Shown: positions 42,179 through 50,938 of the stretch, one piece after another
How positions within the stretch are numbered: the stretch's first letter is position 1
How the letters are laid out: every line of letters begins with the position of its first letter
NCBI RefSeq assembly: GCF_019636135.1
Contig: NZ_JAHBYD010000008.1
Span: 1-64,000 of the forward strand
Source: Phenylobacterium sp.
Lineage (GTDB): Bacteria; Pseudomonadota; Alphaproteobacteria; Caulobacterales; Caulobacteraceae
Reading direction: 5' to 3'
DNA length: 64,000 nucleotides
Translations under genes and position numbers: made by a program
Notes under the pieces: model-generated
What the model was told of the DNA's origin: nothing
What the model saw: the letters and a program-made list of their open reading frames with translations, nothing else
The model's database searches: none

Positions 42179-42634
42179 CTATCGCTTCTCACCTCCCCCA
42201 GCGAAGCTGGCGGGAGGGGGACCGCCCGCCGCAGAGCGGGTGGTGGAGGGGGCAAGCCTCACGCGCGGCCCTCCGGCTTCGATCAGTTCGGCGGCCCGGG
42301 CCAGGATCCCGTCCACGACGGTGGCTGCGTCGCGATAGACCTCACCCGCCCAGACCCGCATGACGAGGACGCCTTGATCGTGCAGCCATCGGTCTCGCGC
42401 GTAGTCCTTCCATTGAGCCTCTTCGCTCCAATGCGTCGAACCGTCGACCTCGATAGCCAGCCCCGCCTGCGGGCAATAGAAGTCGAGGATCACCGAGCCG
42501 ATCGGATGCTGGCGCCGGAAGCTCGGTCGGTCGTTGTTCCGTCCGCGCAGCCGGCTCCAGAGAATGACCTCGGGCGCCGACACCTGCTTCCGTAGCGTGC
42601 GCGCCCGGTTGGTGATCCGTGTGCTGTGTCGCAT
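42179..42634 (-). CDS. DUF559 endonuclease-like protein (Vsr/PD-(D/E)XK fold)
   Basis: A 151-residue protein. The core is typical of DUF559: NRARTLRKQVSAPEVILW, FRRQHPIGSVILDFYCP with D51, and AIEVDGSTHW with E62 and D64, matching the acidic residues of a Vsr-like PD-(D/E)XK nuclease. ATG 42634 begins the domain with a normal-length N-terminus. The last ~28 residues (from about RVRLAPSTTRS) are encoded by the arm of the D repeat that surrounds the gene. Cellular role unknown; association with the repeat suggests a part in its spread or repair. Confidence 0.85.
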   Translation of the reverse strand: MRHSTRITNRARTLRKQVSAPEVILWSRLRGRNNDRPSFRRQHPIGSVILDFYCPQAGLAIEVDGSTHWSEEAQWKDYARDRWLHDQGVLVMRVWAGEVYRDAATVVDGILARAAELIEAGGPRVRLAPSTTRSAAGGPPPASFAGGGEKR

Positions 42635-42735
42635 GTCGCGCCGGCCGCTCGCCCCCCTCCACCCCCCGCTCTCCGGCCGGCATGCGCCGGCCTCGGCGGG
42701 CGGTCCCCCTCCCGCCAGCTTCGCTGGGGAGATTG
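42190..42735. repeat. D-type palindrome 3 with a DUF559 gene in its loop
   Basis: The left arm, 42190 to about 42275 (cacctcccccagcgaagc, then ggtggtggagggggcaag), pairs with the right arm, about 42640-42735 (cgcccccctccacccc ... cagcttcgctggggagat). Between them lies the DUF559 gene. Copies D1 and D2 have the same arms and no gene. The right arm's last bases (gagattgag instead of gaggtgag) have drifted. Confidence 0.78.
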
Positions 42736-42829
42736 AGAACAAAAGATGAACTGAAAGCTGGCGTCAACCGGCTCTTGCCTTCCGCGCGGGTGAACGTTGC
42801 ATGCTCTCCTTCCAACCGGAGGAACCCAC

Positions 42830-43204
42830 ATGTTCTCGCACATCATGGTCGGCACGAGCGATTTGCAGCGCGCCAAGAAGTTCTACGATCCGCTCATGGC
42901 CACCCTGGGCGCCGGCCCCTCGATGGTGGACGGCCACCGCATGTTCTACATGCACAACGGCGGCGTCTTCGCGGTGTCCGAGCCCATCAACGGCGAGCCC
43001 TGCACCCACGCCAACGGCGGCACGATCGGCTTCGCCTGTTCGTCGCCCGACCAGGCCAAGGCCTGGCACGACGCCGGCGTCGCCAACGGCGGCACGACCT
43101 GCGAGGAGCCCCCGGGCGTGCGCGAGGGCGGCATGGGCAAGATGTACCTCGCCTACCTGCGCGATCCCGACGGCAACAAGCTCTGCGCCCTGCACCGCAT
43201 GTGA
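42830..43204 (+). CDS. VOC-family (glyoxalase-like) protein
   Basis: A 124-residue protein of the vicinal oxygen chelate fold. MFSHIMVGTSDLQRAKKFYD gives the first metal-ligand His; GGTIGFACSSPDQAKAWHDA and the C-terminal YLRDPDGNKLCALHRM are typical of glyoxalase/bleomycin-resistance-type domains. ATG 42830 has ggaggaacccac upstream. It should bind a metal and act on a small molecule; the substrate is unknown. Confidence 0.87.
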   Translation: MFSHIMVGTSDLQRAKKFYDPLMATLGAGPSMVDGHRMFYMHNGGVFAVSEPINGEPCTHANGGTIGFACSSPDQAKAWHDAGVANGGTTCEEPPGVREGGMGKMYLAYLRDPDGNKLCALHRM

Positions 43205-43259
43205 CCTTCCGCTCGCTGGAGAGCGAGTGGTGGAAAGGGCAGGTGGCCGGCGCGGGCGC

Positions 43260-44015
43260 TCAGCCGTCCCGCGCCGCCAGCTCGCGCCAGTGGTGGGCCT
43301 CCTTGCGGAACGGCCCGCGCAGCTTCGTCATCCGCCGGTCGATGTCGGCGACGATCTCCTGCGCCTCGGCGCGGCGGCCGTGGCGGCGCAGGAAGGCCGC
43401 GAGTCGCGCCATGCCCTCGAAGCCCGGCACGCGTTCGGCGGCGTCGCGCAGGAAGGTCTCGGCCTCGGCCGCGCGGCCCACTGCGTCATAGGCGCGGCCG
43501 AAGGCCAGGGTGGCGGCCGGCGTGTGGCCCTCGGGCTCGGCGGTCAGCCGCTCCAGGGTCGCCACCGCCTCGTCGCCGCGGCCGAGCTCCAGCAGCGCGT
43601 TCGCGCGGCCCAGCAACAGCGCCGGGTCGTCGGCGTGGATGCCGTGGGCCGCCTCGGCATAGAGCCGCTCGGCCTCGTCGAACCGCCCCAGCGCCGCGGC
43701 GGCGTGCGCCAGGCGCGACTGGTTGCGGACCGTGGGCGTCTCCTCGACCGCCTGCCGGGCCTCGCGGTATTCGCGCCCGGGGTCCAGCGCCTCGCGCGCC
43801 GCCGCGCCCAGCCGCTGGGCGCCCGCGCCGCGCAGTTGCTCCGGCAGCAGGATCGCCACCACGTAGACCAGGGCCCCGATCGGCTGGAACACCAGGATGA
43901 TCCAGAGCCAGAACATCTCGCGCCCGGTCCGCACCGCGTGGACGCAGAGGCCGATGCAGGCCAGCAGCCACAGGCCCACCATCCACAGCGGGAAGATCGA
44001 CAGCAGCGACCCCAT
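43260..44015 (-). CDS. Membrane-anchored TPR protein
   Basis: A 251-residue protein. Two N-terminal membrane helices (LLSIFPLWMVGLWLLACIG and MFWLWIILVFQPIGALVYVV) are followed by TPR-like helical repeats from about residue 90 to the end (NQSRLAHAAAALGRFDEAER, LLGRANALLELGRGDEAVA, AFGRAYDAVGRAAEAETFL). The first part is like the phospholipase-D-nuclease N-terminal (PLDc_N) module, the rest like tetratricopeptide scaffolds. The start overlaps the pth stop by one base. Function unknown; probably a scaffold facing the cytoplasm. Confidence 0.82.
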   Translation of the reverse strand: MGSLLSIFPLWMVGLWLLACIGLCVHAVRTGREMFWLWIILVFQPIGALVYVVAILLPEQLRGAGAQRLGAAAREALDPGREYREARQAVEETPTVRNQSRLAHAAAALGRFDEAERLYAEAAHGIHADDPALLLGRANALLELGRGDEAVATLERLTAEPEGHTPAATLAFGRAYDAVGRAAEAETFLRDAAERVPGFEGMARLAAFLRRHGRRAEAQEIVADIDRRMTKLRGPFRKEAHHWRELAARDG

Positions 44016-44635
44016 CAGTCCTCGTCCCGGCGCTTGCGCGGGTCCATCTTCTCCGCCGGCGCCAGCCGCATGACCTCGGCCTGGTACTTCTCGTCCTCGC
44101 CCGCGGCCAGCAGGGGGGCTGCGTCGGCGCACGCCTGCAACAGGGGCTCGACCCACTTCAGGTCCGCCTTGTGGAAGTCGGAGAGCACGTGGCCATGCAC
44201 CAGGGCCTTGTCGCCCGGGTGGCCGGTGCCCAGCCGCGCGCGGCGGAAATGCGGGCCGACCTGGCTCACGATCGAGCGCACGCCGTTGTTGCCCGCCGCG
44301 CCGCCCCCCGCCTTCATCCGGAAGCGCCCGGGCGCCAGGTCGATCTCGTCGTAGAACACGATCAGGTCCAGGGCCGGGTCCAGCTTGAAGAACTTCAGCG
44401 CCTCGCCCACCGAGCGGCCGCTTTCGTTGTACCAGGTCTGCGGCTTGATCAGCAGCGTGCGGACCGCGCCCGCCGGCGTGTCGATCGCGCCCTCCATCAC
44501 CTGGGCCTGGAAACGCGAACGCGCCGCGGAGAAGCCCCAGCGGCGCGCGATCTCGTCCACGGCCATGAAGCCGATGTTGTGGCGGTTCTTCGCGTAGGTC
44601 GGTCCCGGATTGCCGAGCCCGGCGATGAGCAGCAT
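44015..44635 (-). CDS. pth: Peptidyl-tRNA hydrolase
   Basis: A 206-residue enzyme that frees tRNA from prematurely released peptidyl-tRNA. GLGNPGPTYAKNRHNIGF contains the catalytic His19 and Asn9; KPQTWYNESGRSV and FYDEIDLAPGRFRMKAGGG give the further active-site Asn and Asp. It sits next to rplY, an order seen in many bacteria. The C-terminus is charged (DPRKRRDED). Confidence 0.95.
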   Translation of the reverse strand: MLLIAGLGNPGPTYAKNRHNIGFMAVDEIARRWGFSAARSRFQAQVMEGAIDTPAGAVRTLLIKPQTWYNESGRSVGEALKFFKLDPALDLIVFYDEIDLAPGRFRMKAGGGAAGNNGVRSIVSQVGPHFRRARLGTGHPGDKALVHGHVLSDFHKADLKWVEPLLQACADAAPLLAAGEDEKYQAEVMRLAPAEKMDPRKRRDED

Positions 44636-44654
44636 GAGCCCCTTCTCCTCACCC

Positions 44655-44777
44655 GATCATCCCGGCGAACGCCGGGACCCGGATCCCATGACGCGTGAGG
44701 CCACGGGATCGGCGCTGAGCTCTTGGAACCCGCTTCAGGACGCTTCCATCTGGGTCCCGGCGTTCGCCGGGATGATC
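44655..44777. repeat. P-type palindromic repeat
   Basis: gatcatcccggcgaacgccg at the left and cggcgttcgccgggatgatc at the right are complementary; gggaccc / gggtccc extends the stem. The loop is about 65 bp. It fills most of the gap between pth and rplY. Confidence 0.75.
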
Positions 44778-44784
44778 GGAAGCG

Positions 44785-45396
44785 TTACGCCTCGCCTTCG
44801 CCCTCGGCCGCTTCGGCGGTCTCTTCCTCGAGGCCGGTCTTCGGCGCGCTGACCGAGGCCACGACCAGGTCGCCGTCGATGGCGGCTTCCACCTTCGCGG
44901 GCAGCTTCAGGTCGGAGACGCGCACGCTGTCGCCGATCTCCAGGCCGGTCAGGTCGACGACGATCTCCTCGGGGATCGAGTCGGCGTGGCACGAGACGGT
45001 CACCGCGTGCAGGGTCACGCCCAGCGTGCCGCCGCGCTTCAGGCCCGGCGAGGCGTCTTCGTTCGTGAAGTGGACGGTCACGTCGATCTTGATCTGCTGG
45101 TGCTCGTCGACCCGGTACAGGTCGAAGTGCCACGGCTCGTCGGTCACCGGGTGCATGTCGATCGCCTTGGCGATGACCGGCTGGGTCTCCTGGCCGTACT
45201 TCAGGGTCACCAGGTGGCCCAGCAGCTTGCCGGTGTAGAGCGCCTTGCGGAACTCGTTGGACTTCACGGCGATGGCCACCGGATCCTTGGCGCCGCCGTA
45301 CAGCACGCCGGGCACCATGCCCGAGCGGCGGGTCGCACGCGCGCCGCCGGTCCCGGTCTGCTCGCGCACTTCAACGTTCAAAACGATCTCGGCCAT
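44785..45396 (-). CDS. rplY: 50S ribosomal protein L25 / general stress protein Ctc
   Basis: A 203-residue protein of the long (Ctc/TL5) type. The N-terminal L25 domain (GTGGARATRRSGMVPGVLYG, HFDLYRVDEHQQI) binds 5S rRNA. The C-terminal TL5 domain contains GGTLGVTLHAVTVSCHADSIP and VVDLTGLEIGDSVRVSDL. It ends in an acidic tail (EEETAEAAEGEGEA). Confidence 0.95.
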   Translation of the reverse strand: MAEIVLNVEVREQTGTGGARATRRSGMVPGVLYGGAKDPVAIAVKSNEFRKALYTGKLLGHLVTLKYGQETQPVIAKAIDMHPVTDEPWHFDLYRVDEHQQIKIDVTVHFTNEDASPGLKRGGTLGVTLHAVTVSCHADSIPEEIVVDLTGLEIGDSVRVSDLKLPAKVEAAIDGDLVVASVSAPKTGLEEETAEAAEGEGEA

Positions 45397-45563
45397 GGCC
45401 TTGCCTTCAAAACGAAACCGCCGCGCGACTCGCGCGCGGCGACGGGTTCACACCCTCACGGGTCGAAATGGGTGCGCGTAGATACACAAAAGGTCCCGGC
45501 CGCGCAACGCCTTGGGTCGCGGAATTCGATAAGGCGGTCGCGGCGCGGCGGCGCCCGATTCAA

Positions 45564-45643
45564 ACCGCGGAGATCGCGGAGATGCGCAGAGACGCGCCGA
45601 CGGCTCCGAGCCCTCCGCGTATCTCCGCGATCTCTGCGGTTAT
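45564..45643 (+). repeat. Truncated R element copy 5 (inner stem only)
   Basis: Only the inner stem remains: aaaccgcggagatcgcggag on the left and ctccgcgatctctgcggtt on the right, around a ~28-base loop. The ...atcgcatatgg ends are missing. It lies between a lipoprotein gene and rplY (both minus strand) and may act as a strong hairpin. Confidence 0.7.
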
Positions 45644-45663
45644 TCCGACCGCGTCGCGGCGCC

Positions 45664-46710
45664 TCAGCTCTTCTTCTTCTTCTTCGCCGGGGCGGGCTTC
45701 TTGGCCGGGGTGTAGCTCTTGGTCGCCGAGGCGGCGGTGGGGACGAACCTGGCCTCGTAGGGCTCGGGCAGGCCCGCCGCGCGGATCATGCAGCGGCCGG
45801 TGTCCATCATGGCGTGCTGGCCCAGGCAGAAGACGTCCTCGTAGTTGGGCCGCGCCACCGCCAGGCACTGGTAGAGCATCAGCTTCGACATGTTCATGCA
45901 CTGGCCGGTGTTCGGTTCGGCCACGAGGCCCATGACCTGCTCGAGGTTGGCGTCGCCCGCCTCGCCGAGCACGGCGAGCGCGGCCACGGCCAGGCCGCGG
46001 ATCACGGTCGGGGTGTAGGGCGGGGCGGCCGCCGTCGCCGTGACGCCCAGGACGGACGCGCCGGTCGAGGCCTGCTGCAACCGCGCGGTCTGCTCGACGT
46101 CGCCGCGCATCGCCGACGAACCCGCGCTCTTGGCGTTGGCCAGCCGCGCGTCGCGGGCGGGGACATCCCCCTTCGACCAGGGCTGCTTCTGGATGTCGTA
46201 GGCCGACTGCTTGACCGCCTTGCCGCCCTCGTAGAGCCGCTGCGCCTCGCCGCCCAGGGCCGCGATGACCAGCCCCGCGGCGCTGGCGGAGCCCTGGATG
46301 CCGACCGCATAGGCCGGGTCCTTCAGGATCTCGTAGGCGATCTGGCGCCGCTGGGTGGCGTCCCTGGCGTAGACCCGCACGCCGTCGACGAACGCCTTGT
46401 CCTGCAGCGCGACGACGGCGGCGTAGGCGATCGCGCCCTTCGCGAGCTGGCCCGGCTCGTAGGCCACGCCGGTCGAGAGCGAGCGCTGCACGCTGTCGGC
46501 GTCCGAGAACGTCGGCGCGATGGCCGTCGTGCGCTCGACGTAGCTCTTGTAGGCGCTGGCCATCTCCACCAGCCGCGGCGAGAGCGACACCGTGGGCGCG
46601 GCCGGCGGGGGCGGGGCGATCTTCGGCGGCGGGGCGTCGGCGCAACTGGCCAGCGCCGCGGCGGCGAGGACGGCCGGAACGGCGGACCGGAACGTGAAGC
46701 GAAGCGGCAT
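45664..46710 (-). CDS. Hypothetical lipoprotein with Lys-rich tail
   Basis: A 348-residue protein. ATG 46710 has GGGGGAAGG upstream. The N-terminus, a hydrophobic stretch ending LAAAALASC, is a lipoprotein signal with the lipidated Cys, followed by a Pro-rich linker (PPPKIAPPPPAAP). The main body (about 45-320) is helical, with no recognised family; four Cys near the end (QCMNM, YQCLAV, VFCLGQ, GRCMIR) may form disulfides. The last residues (KKPAPAKKKKKS) are very basic, unusual for a periplasmic protein. Function unknown. Confidence 0.72.
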   Translation of the reverse strand: MPLRFTFRSAVPAVLAAAALASCADAPPPKIAPPPPAAPTVSLSPRLVEMASAYKSYVERTTAIAPTFSDADSVQRSLSTGVAYEPGQLAKGAIAYAAVVALQDKAFVDGVRVYARDATQRRQIAYEILKDPAYAVGIQGSASAAGLVIAALGGEAQRLYEGGKAVKQSAYDIQKQPWSKGDVPARDARLANAKSAGSSAMRGDVEQTARLQQASTGASVLGVTATAAAPPYTPTVIRGLAVAALAVLGEAGDANLEQVMGLVAEPNTGQCMNMSKLMLYQCLAVARPNYEDVFCLGQHAMMDTGRCMIRAAGLPEPYEARFVPTAASATKSYTPAKKPAPAKKKKKS

Positions 46711-46821
46711 CAGGCGACCTTCCCCCTCTTGCGAGCGGTGATTCTCAAACATTCGCCCCCGAAGCAGCCCTGGCTTACCCGCCGTTCGCCGGTTCGGGCA
46801 AGCATGAGTGAGGGCCGCCGC

Positions 46822-47757
46822 TCAGTCGAACAGCTTCGACACGCTCTCCTCGTTGGCGATGCGGCGGATCGCCTCGCCGATCAGGCTGGCGCAGCTCACG
46901 TAGCGGATCTTGCTCTTCTCGCCGATGTGCTCGGGCGGGGCGATGCTGTCGGTCATCACCAGCTCCTTCAGCACCGAGGCCTCCACCCGCTCGACGGCGC
47001 CGCCCGACATCACGCCGTGGCTGACGTAGGCCGAGACCTCGGCCGCGCCGCCGTCCACCAGCGCCTGGGCGGCGTTGCAGAGCGTGCCGCCGCCGTCGAT
47101 CATGTCGTCGAAGAGGATGCAGCGGCGGCCGCCGACGTCGCCGATGATGTTGGCCACCTCGCTCTTGCCGGGGCCGCTGCGGCGCTTGTCCACGATGGCC
47201 AGGTCGGCGTTCAGGCGGCTCGCCACCGCCAGCGCCCGGACCACGCCGCCGACGTCGGGCGAGACGATCAGGATGTCCTTCGGCTTCTCGTAGTTCTCCT
47301 TGATGTCGGCCGCGAGCAGCGGCGCCGACAGCAGGTTGTCGGTGGGGATGTCGAAGAACCCCTGGATCTGGCCCGAGTGCAGGTCCATCGTCAGCACCCG
47401 GTCGGCGCCTGCGCGGGTGATCAGGTTGGCGACCAGCTTGGCCGAGATCGGCGTGCGGCCGCCGGTCTTCCGGTCCTGGCGGGCATAGCCGAAGTAGGGC
47501 GTCACCGCCGTGATCCGCCGCGCCGACGCCCGCTTCAGCGCGTCGATGCAGACCAGGAGCTCCATCAGGTGGTCGTTGGCCGGATAGCTGGTCGACTGCA
47601 GGATGAAGACGTCCTCGCCGCGGACGTTCTCGTCGATGGTGACCCAGACCTCGTTGTCGGCGAACCGTTTCACCTGCGCCCGGCACAGGGGCACGTCGAG
47701 GTGCGATGCGACCGCCTGGGCCAGCGTACGATTCGAGTTGCCGGCGAGCAGCTTCAT
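46822..47757 (-). CDS. prs: Ribose-phosphate pyrophosphokinase
   Basis: A 311-residue enzyme making PRPP from ribose 5-phosphate and ATP, used for purine, pyrimidine, histidine and NAD synthesis. Signatures include [38 protein letters not shown] with the ATP-site residues, [15 protein letters not shown] and the PRPP-binding loop [16 protein letters not shown] 47757 gives the usual start and length; GGGGGT lies upstream. It is divergent from the Kef-type transporter. Confidence 0.97.
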   Translation of the reverse strand: MKLLAGNSNRTLAQAVASHLDVPLCRAQVKRFADNEVWVTIDENVRGEDVFILQSTSYPANDHLMELLVCIDALKRASARRITAVTPYFGYARQDRKTGGRTPISAKLVANLITRAGADRVLTMDLHSGQIQGFFDIPTDNLLSAPLLAADIKENYEKPKDILIVSPDVGGVVRALAVASRLNADLAIVDKRRSGPGKSEVANIIGDVGGRRCILFDDMIDGGGTLCNAAQALVDGGAAEVSAYVSHGVMSGGAVERVEASVLKELVMTDSIAPPEHIGEKSKIRYVSCASLIGEAIRRIANEESVSKLFD

Positions 47758-47940
47758 CGGACCCCCAGGGCTTGAATGCGCGGGCTTGTAGCAGGGGCTT
47801 AGCGTGAGTCCATCCCTTCGCACGCCCTTCCCCCCGGGAAGTCGCGCCGGCCCGATCACGGGGGCTCTATTGGCCATGCCTTCCGCGAGCGGCTAAGCGG
47901 AAGGCCGACGCCACACTTCGACGCCTGACCCCGGAGCCGC

Positions 47941-49893
47941 ATGCCCCATCATACCCCGCTGATCGCCACCATCGTCGCCGGCCTCACCATCGCCTTCGGG
48001 CTGGGGGCGCTCGCCCACCGGTTCCGCGTCTCGCCCCTCGTCGGCTACCTCGCCGCGGGCGTTCTCGTGGGACCGTTCACCCCCGGCTACGTGGCCGACC
48101 AGCATCTGGCCCAGGAGCTCGCCGAGATCGGCGTCATCCTGCTGATGTTCGGCGTGGGGCTGCATTTCTCGCTGAAGGACCTGCTGTCGGTCCGCAGGAT
48201 CGCGATCCCCGGCGCCATCGGGCAGATGGCGGTGGCCACCGCGCTCGGCATGGGGCTGGCCCACGCCCTGGGCTGGACGCCGATGGCGGGCCTCGTCTTC
48301 GGCCTCGCGCTCTCGGTGGCCTCCACCGTCGTGCTGCTCCGGGCGTTGCAGGAGCGCCGGATCGTCCAGACCGAGCGGGGCCGCATCGCCGTCGGCTGGC
48401 TGATCGTCGAGGACCTGGCGATGGTGCTGGCCCTGGTGCTGATCCCGGCGCTGGCCGGGGCGCTCACCGCGTCCAGCGCCTCGACCGACGTCGTCAGCGG
48501 CTGGATCGTCCCGCTCGCGACCACCATCGGCAAGGTCATCGCCTTCGTGGCCTTCATGCTGATCGTGGGCCGCCGGATCATCCCGTGGGTGCTGCACTGG
48601 ACGGCCCACACCGGCTCGCGGGAGCTGTTCCGGCTCGCGGTGTTCGCCATCGCGCTGGGCGTCGCCTTCGGCGCGGCGCTGCTCTTCGACGTCTCGTTCG
48701 CCCTGGGCGCCTTCTTCGCCGGGATGATCCTGGCGGAGTCCGAGCTCAGCCAGCGCGCGGCCGAGGAGACGCTGCCGCTCCGCGACGCCTTCGCGGTGCT
48801 GTTCTTCGTCTCGGTCGGCATGCTCTTCAATCCGAACGTCCTGGTCGACCAGCCCTGGGCGCTCGCGGCCACCGTCGCGATCATCGTGATCGGCAAGTCG
48901 CTGGCGGCCTGGCTCATCGTGCGGGCCTTCCGGCACGACAACACCACGGCGCTGACCATCGCCGCCTCGCTGGCCCAGATCGGCGAGTTCTCCTTCATCC
49001 TGGCGACGCTCGGCTTCGAGCTGAAGCTGCTGCCGGAAGCGGGCCGCGACCTGATCCTGGGCGGCGCGATCGTCTCGATCCTGCTGAACCCCCTCATCTT
49101 CGCCGCCGTCCTGCGCACGCGGCCCAAGGCGAAGCCGGTCGCCGAGGTCCAGACGCCCGCGCCGGCCAACGACCCGCTGCCGACCGCGCTCACCGAGCAT
49201 GTGGTGGTGGTCGGCTTCGGCCGGGTGGGCGCCGCGGTGGCCGAGGGCCTGGAGACGGCCGGCCGACCCTTCCTGGTGGTCGAGGTCGACGAGAAGGCGG
49301 GCAAGCGCGCCCGCGACGCCGGCTTCGAGGTCATCGACGGCAACGCCGCCGATCCGCGCGTCCTGGCCATCGCCGGCGTCGGCGTCGCGCACCGGCTGAT
49401 CTGCACCGCCCCCGACGGCTTCGAGGCCGGCGGCGTCACCGAGGAGGCGCGGCGGGTCAACCCCAAGCTGGAGATCATCGCCCGCGCCCACTCCGACGCC
49501 GAGGTCGACCACCTCCTGAAGCACGGCTGCGACAAGCCGATCTCCGGCGAGCGAGAGCTGGCCGCCGCCATGCTGGCCCACCTCCAGCCGCTGGCCGAGC
49601 CGCCGCCGCCGCTGGCGGTCGCCGCGCCCGCGCCGACGCCGCAGGTGCTGCTGAACGACGCCGAGTGGGCGCTGCTCTCCGTCGCCCGCCTCGACGGCCT
49701 CGCGGCGGGCGAGGCCGTGCCGCGCGACCAGCTCTTCGAAGGCGCCCGGCGCATCGGCGACTTCGACGCCGAGCAACTGACGAACGCCGTCGCCGGCCTC
49801 GCCGCCAAGGACCTCCTGGCCAGCCTCGACGGCGAACGCGTCGCCCTCACCCCCGCCGGCGCCCGCCAGTCCGCCCACGCGCCAGTGTACTGA
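47941..49893 (+). CDS. Kef/YbaL-type cation:proton antiporter with RCK domain
   Basis: A 650-residue CPA2 transporter. Residues 1-395 contain about 12-13 membrane helices with VLLMFGVGLHFSLKDL and FGLALSVASTVVLLRAL. An RCK/TrkA-N domain begins HVVVVGFGRVGAAVAEGL (about 419), binds a nucleotide and should gate transport; DGNAADPRVLAIAGV is typical. The residues from about 535 to the end form an extra domain, after a Pro/Ala linker, with a winged-helix-like pattern (LTNAVAGLAAKDLLASLDGERVALT), unusual in YbaL. It probably exports K+ in exchange for H+. Confidence 0.88.
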   Translation: MPHHTPLIATIVAGLTIAFGLGALAHRFRVSPLVGYLAAGVLVGPFTPGYVADQHLAQELAEIGVILLMFGVGLHFSLKDLLSVRRIAIPGAIGQMAVATALGMGLAHALGWTPMAGLVFGLALSVASTVVLLRALQERRIVQTERGRIAVGWLIVEDLAMVLALVLIPALAGALTASSASTDVVSGWIVPLATTIGKVIAFVAFMLIVGRRIIPWVLHWTAHTGSRELFRLAVFAIALGVAFGAALLFDVSFALGAFFAGMILAESELSQRAAEETLPLRDAFAVLFFVSVGMLFNPNVLVDQPWALAATVAIIVIGKSLAAWLIVRAFRHDNTTALTIAASLAQIGEFSFILATLGFELKLLPEAGRDLILGGAIVSILLNPLIFAAVLRTRPKAKPVAEVQTPAPANDPLPTALTEHVVVVGFGRVGAAVAEGLETAGRPFLVVEVDEKAGKRARDAGFEVIDGNAADPRVLAIAGVGVAHRLICTAPDGFEAGGVTEEARRVNPKLEIIARAHSDAEVDHLLKHGCDKPISGERELAAAMLAHLQPLAEPPPPLAVAAPAPTPQVLLNDAEWALLSVARLDGLAAGEAVPRDQLFEGARRIGDFDAEQLTNAVAGLAAKDLLASLDGERVALTPAGARQSAHAPVY

Positions 49894-49950
49894 CGGCCGG
49901 CACGGGCGCGCCGCAACCAAGCAGGGGCGCCGAGGAACTCCAACGAAAGC

Positions 49951-50100
49951 CCTCCTCCTCGATGGAGGAGGGTTGGGTGGTGGTGTGGCTACGGCGTCAC
50001 GGCAGACGGCGCCTGTGGCGTCGACGCCTCTCGCGCCCGGCCGGGAAGGTCCTGCGCACACCACCATCCCCGGCCCTTCCTCCTTCGAGGAGGAAGGGAG
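49951..50100. repeat. T-type palindromic repeat
   Basis: cctcctcctcgatggaggag at the left is itself a hairpin; the right end cttcctccttcgaggaggaa mirrors it. The next blocks gggtggtggtgt and acaccaccatcccc pair. The loop is about 65 bp. It lies between the Kef gene and convergent pgeF. Confidence 0.72.
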
Positions 50101-50143
50101 ACCCGTTTTCACCCTATCTGTCGGGCAGGCATCGCAACTCTGC

Positions 50144-50908
50144 TCAGGTCAGCACGATCGCCGAGAGCAGGCGGCCGTAGTCCGGTTCGCCCTGCTTGAA
50201 GGCGCGGCGGTTCGAGAAGAACAGGCCGGGCTCGGCGCAGGTGTCGCGGCCGATCCATTCACAGCGCGCCACCCCGGCCTCGCGCAGCCGCATCAGCACG
50301 AAGGCCGGCAGGTCGAACTGCCGCTTGTCGGGCGCGGCCCCCGCCGAGAAGAACCGCTCGTAGCGCCGATCGACCTGGGTGAAGCGGGCCACGTACTCCA
50401 GCCCCACCTCATAGCTGGCCGGCCCGATGCACGGCCCGACCGCCGCGACGATCCGGTCGATGCCGGCGCCCAGGCCCGCCATCCGCGACAGCGCCGCCTC
50501 GGCGACGCCGCTCAGCGCGCCCTGCCAGCCCGCGTGGACGGCGGCCACCACGCGCGCCTCCGGGTCGGCCAGCAGGATCGGCGCACAGTCCGCCGCCAGC
50601 GCGCCGCATACGACGCCGGTCGTCGCGGTGACCACCGCATCGGCCTGCGGCGGCCCGGCCGGCCAGGGTCCGTCGGCCACCACCGCGGTCGCCGAATGCA
50701 CCTGGTAGGCGGTCACCAGCGGCCCGCCCATGTGCGCCGCCGCCCGCGCCCGGTTCTCCGTCACCGCGGCCGGATCGTCCCTGGACCCCGCGCCCACGTT
50801 CAGCGACGCATGGATCCCCTCCGACACGCCCCCCTGCCGCGTGAAGAACCCATGCCGGATCCCCGGCAGGTCCAGCAGCGGCGAGGTCAGGACGGGCAAC
50901 GCGCTCAT
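50144..50908 (-). CDS. pgeF: Peptidoglycan editing factor / purine nucleoside phosphorylase, YfiH family
   Basis: A 254-residue protein of the YfiH/laccase-domain family. The Zn ligands are in AYQVHSATA (His), ALAADCAPILL (Cys) and VAAVHAGWQGAL (His). RHGFFTRQGGVSEG and NVGAGSRDDP are also typical. Known roles are purine nucleoside phosphorylase/adenosine deaminase activity and correction of peptidoglycan stem peptides. It belongs to the lgt-midA-pgeF group, although an A/R repeat complex separates it from midA. Confidence 0.9.
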   Translation of the reverse strand: MSALPVLTSPLLDLPGIRHGFFTRQGGVSEGIHASLNVGAGSRDDPAAVTENRARAAAHMGGPLVTAYQVHSATAVVADGPWPAGPPQADAVVTATTGVVCGALAADCAPILLADPEARVVAAVHAGWQGALSGVAEAALSRMAGLGAGIDRIVAAVGPCIGPASYEVGLEYVARFTQVDRRYERFFSAGAAPDKRQFDLPAFVLMRLREAGVARCEWIGRDTCAEPGLFFSNRRAFKQGEPDYGRLLSAIVLT

Positions 50909-50938
50909 GGCCCCTCAGATCGCTCCGTTCTGAAGATA

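Noticed and set aside
47893..50112. 739-codon open frame opposite the Kef-type transporter
   Set aside because: Gln/Arg/Gly/Asp-rich shadow translation of a membrane protein gene, with no domain and no ribosome site.
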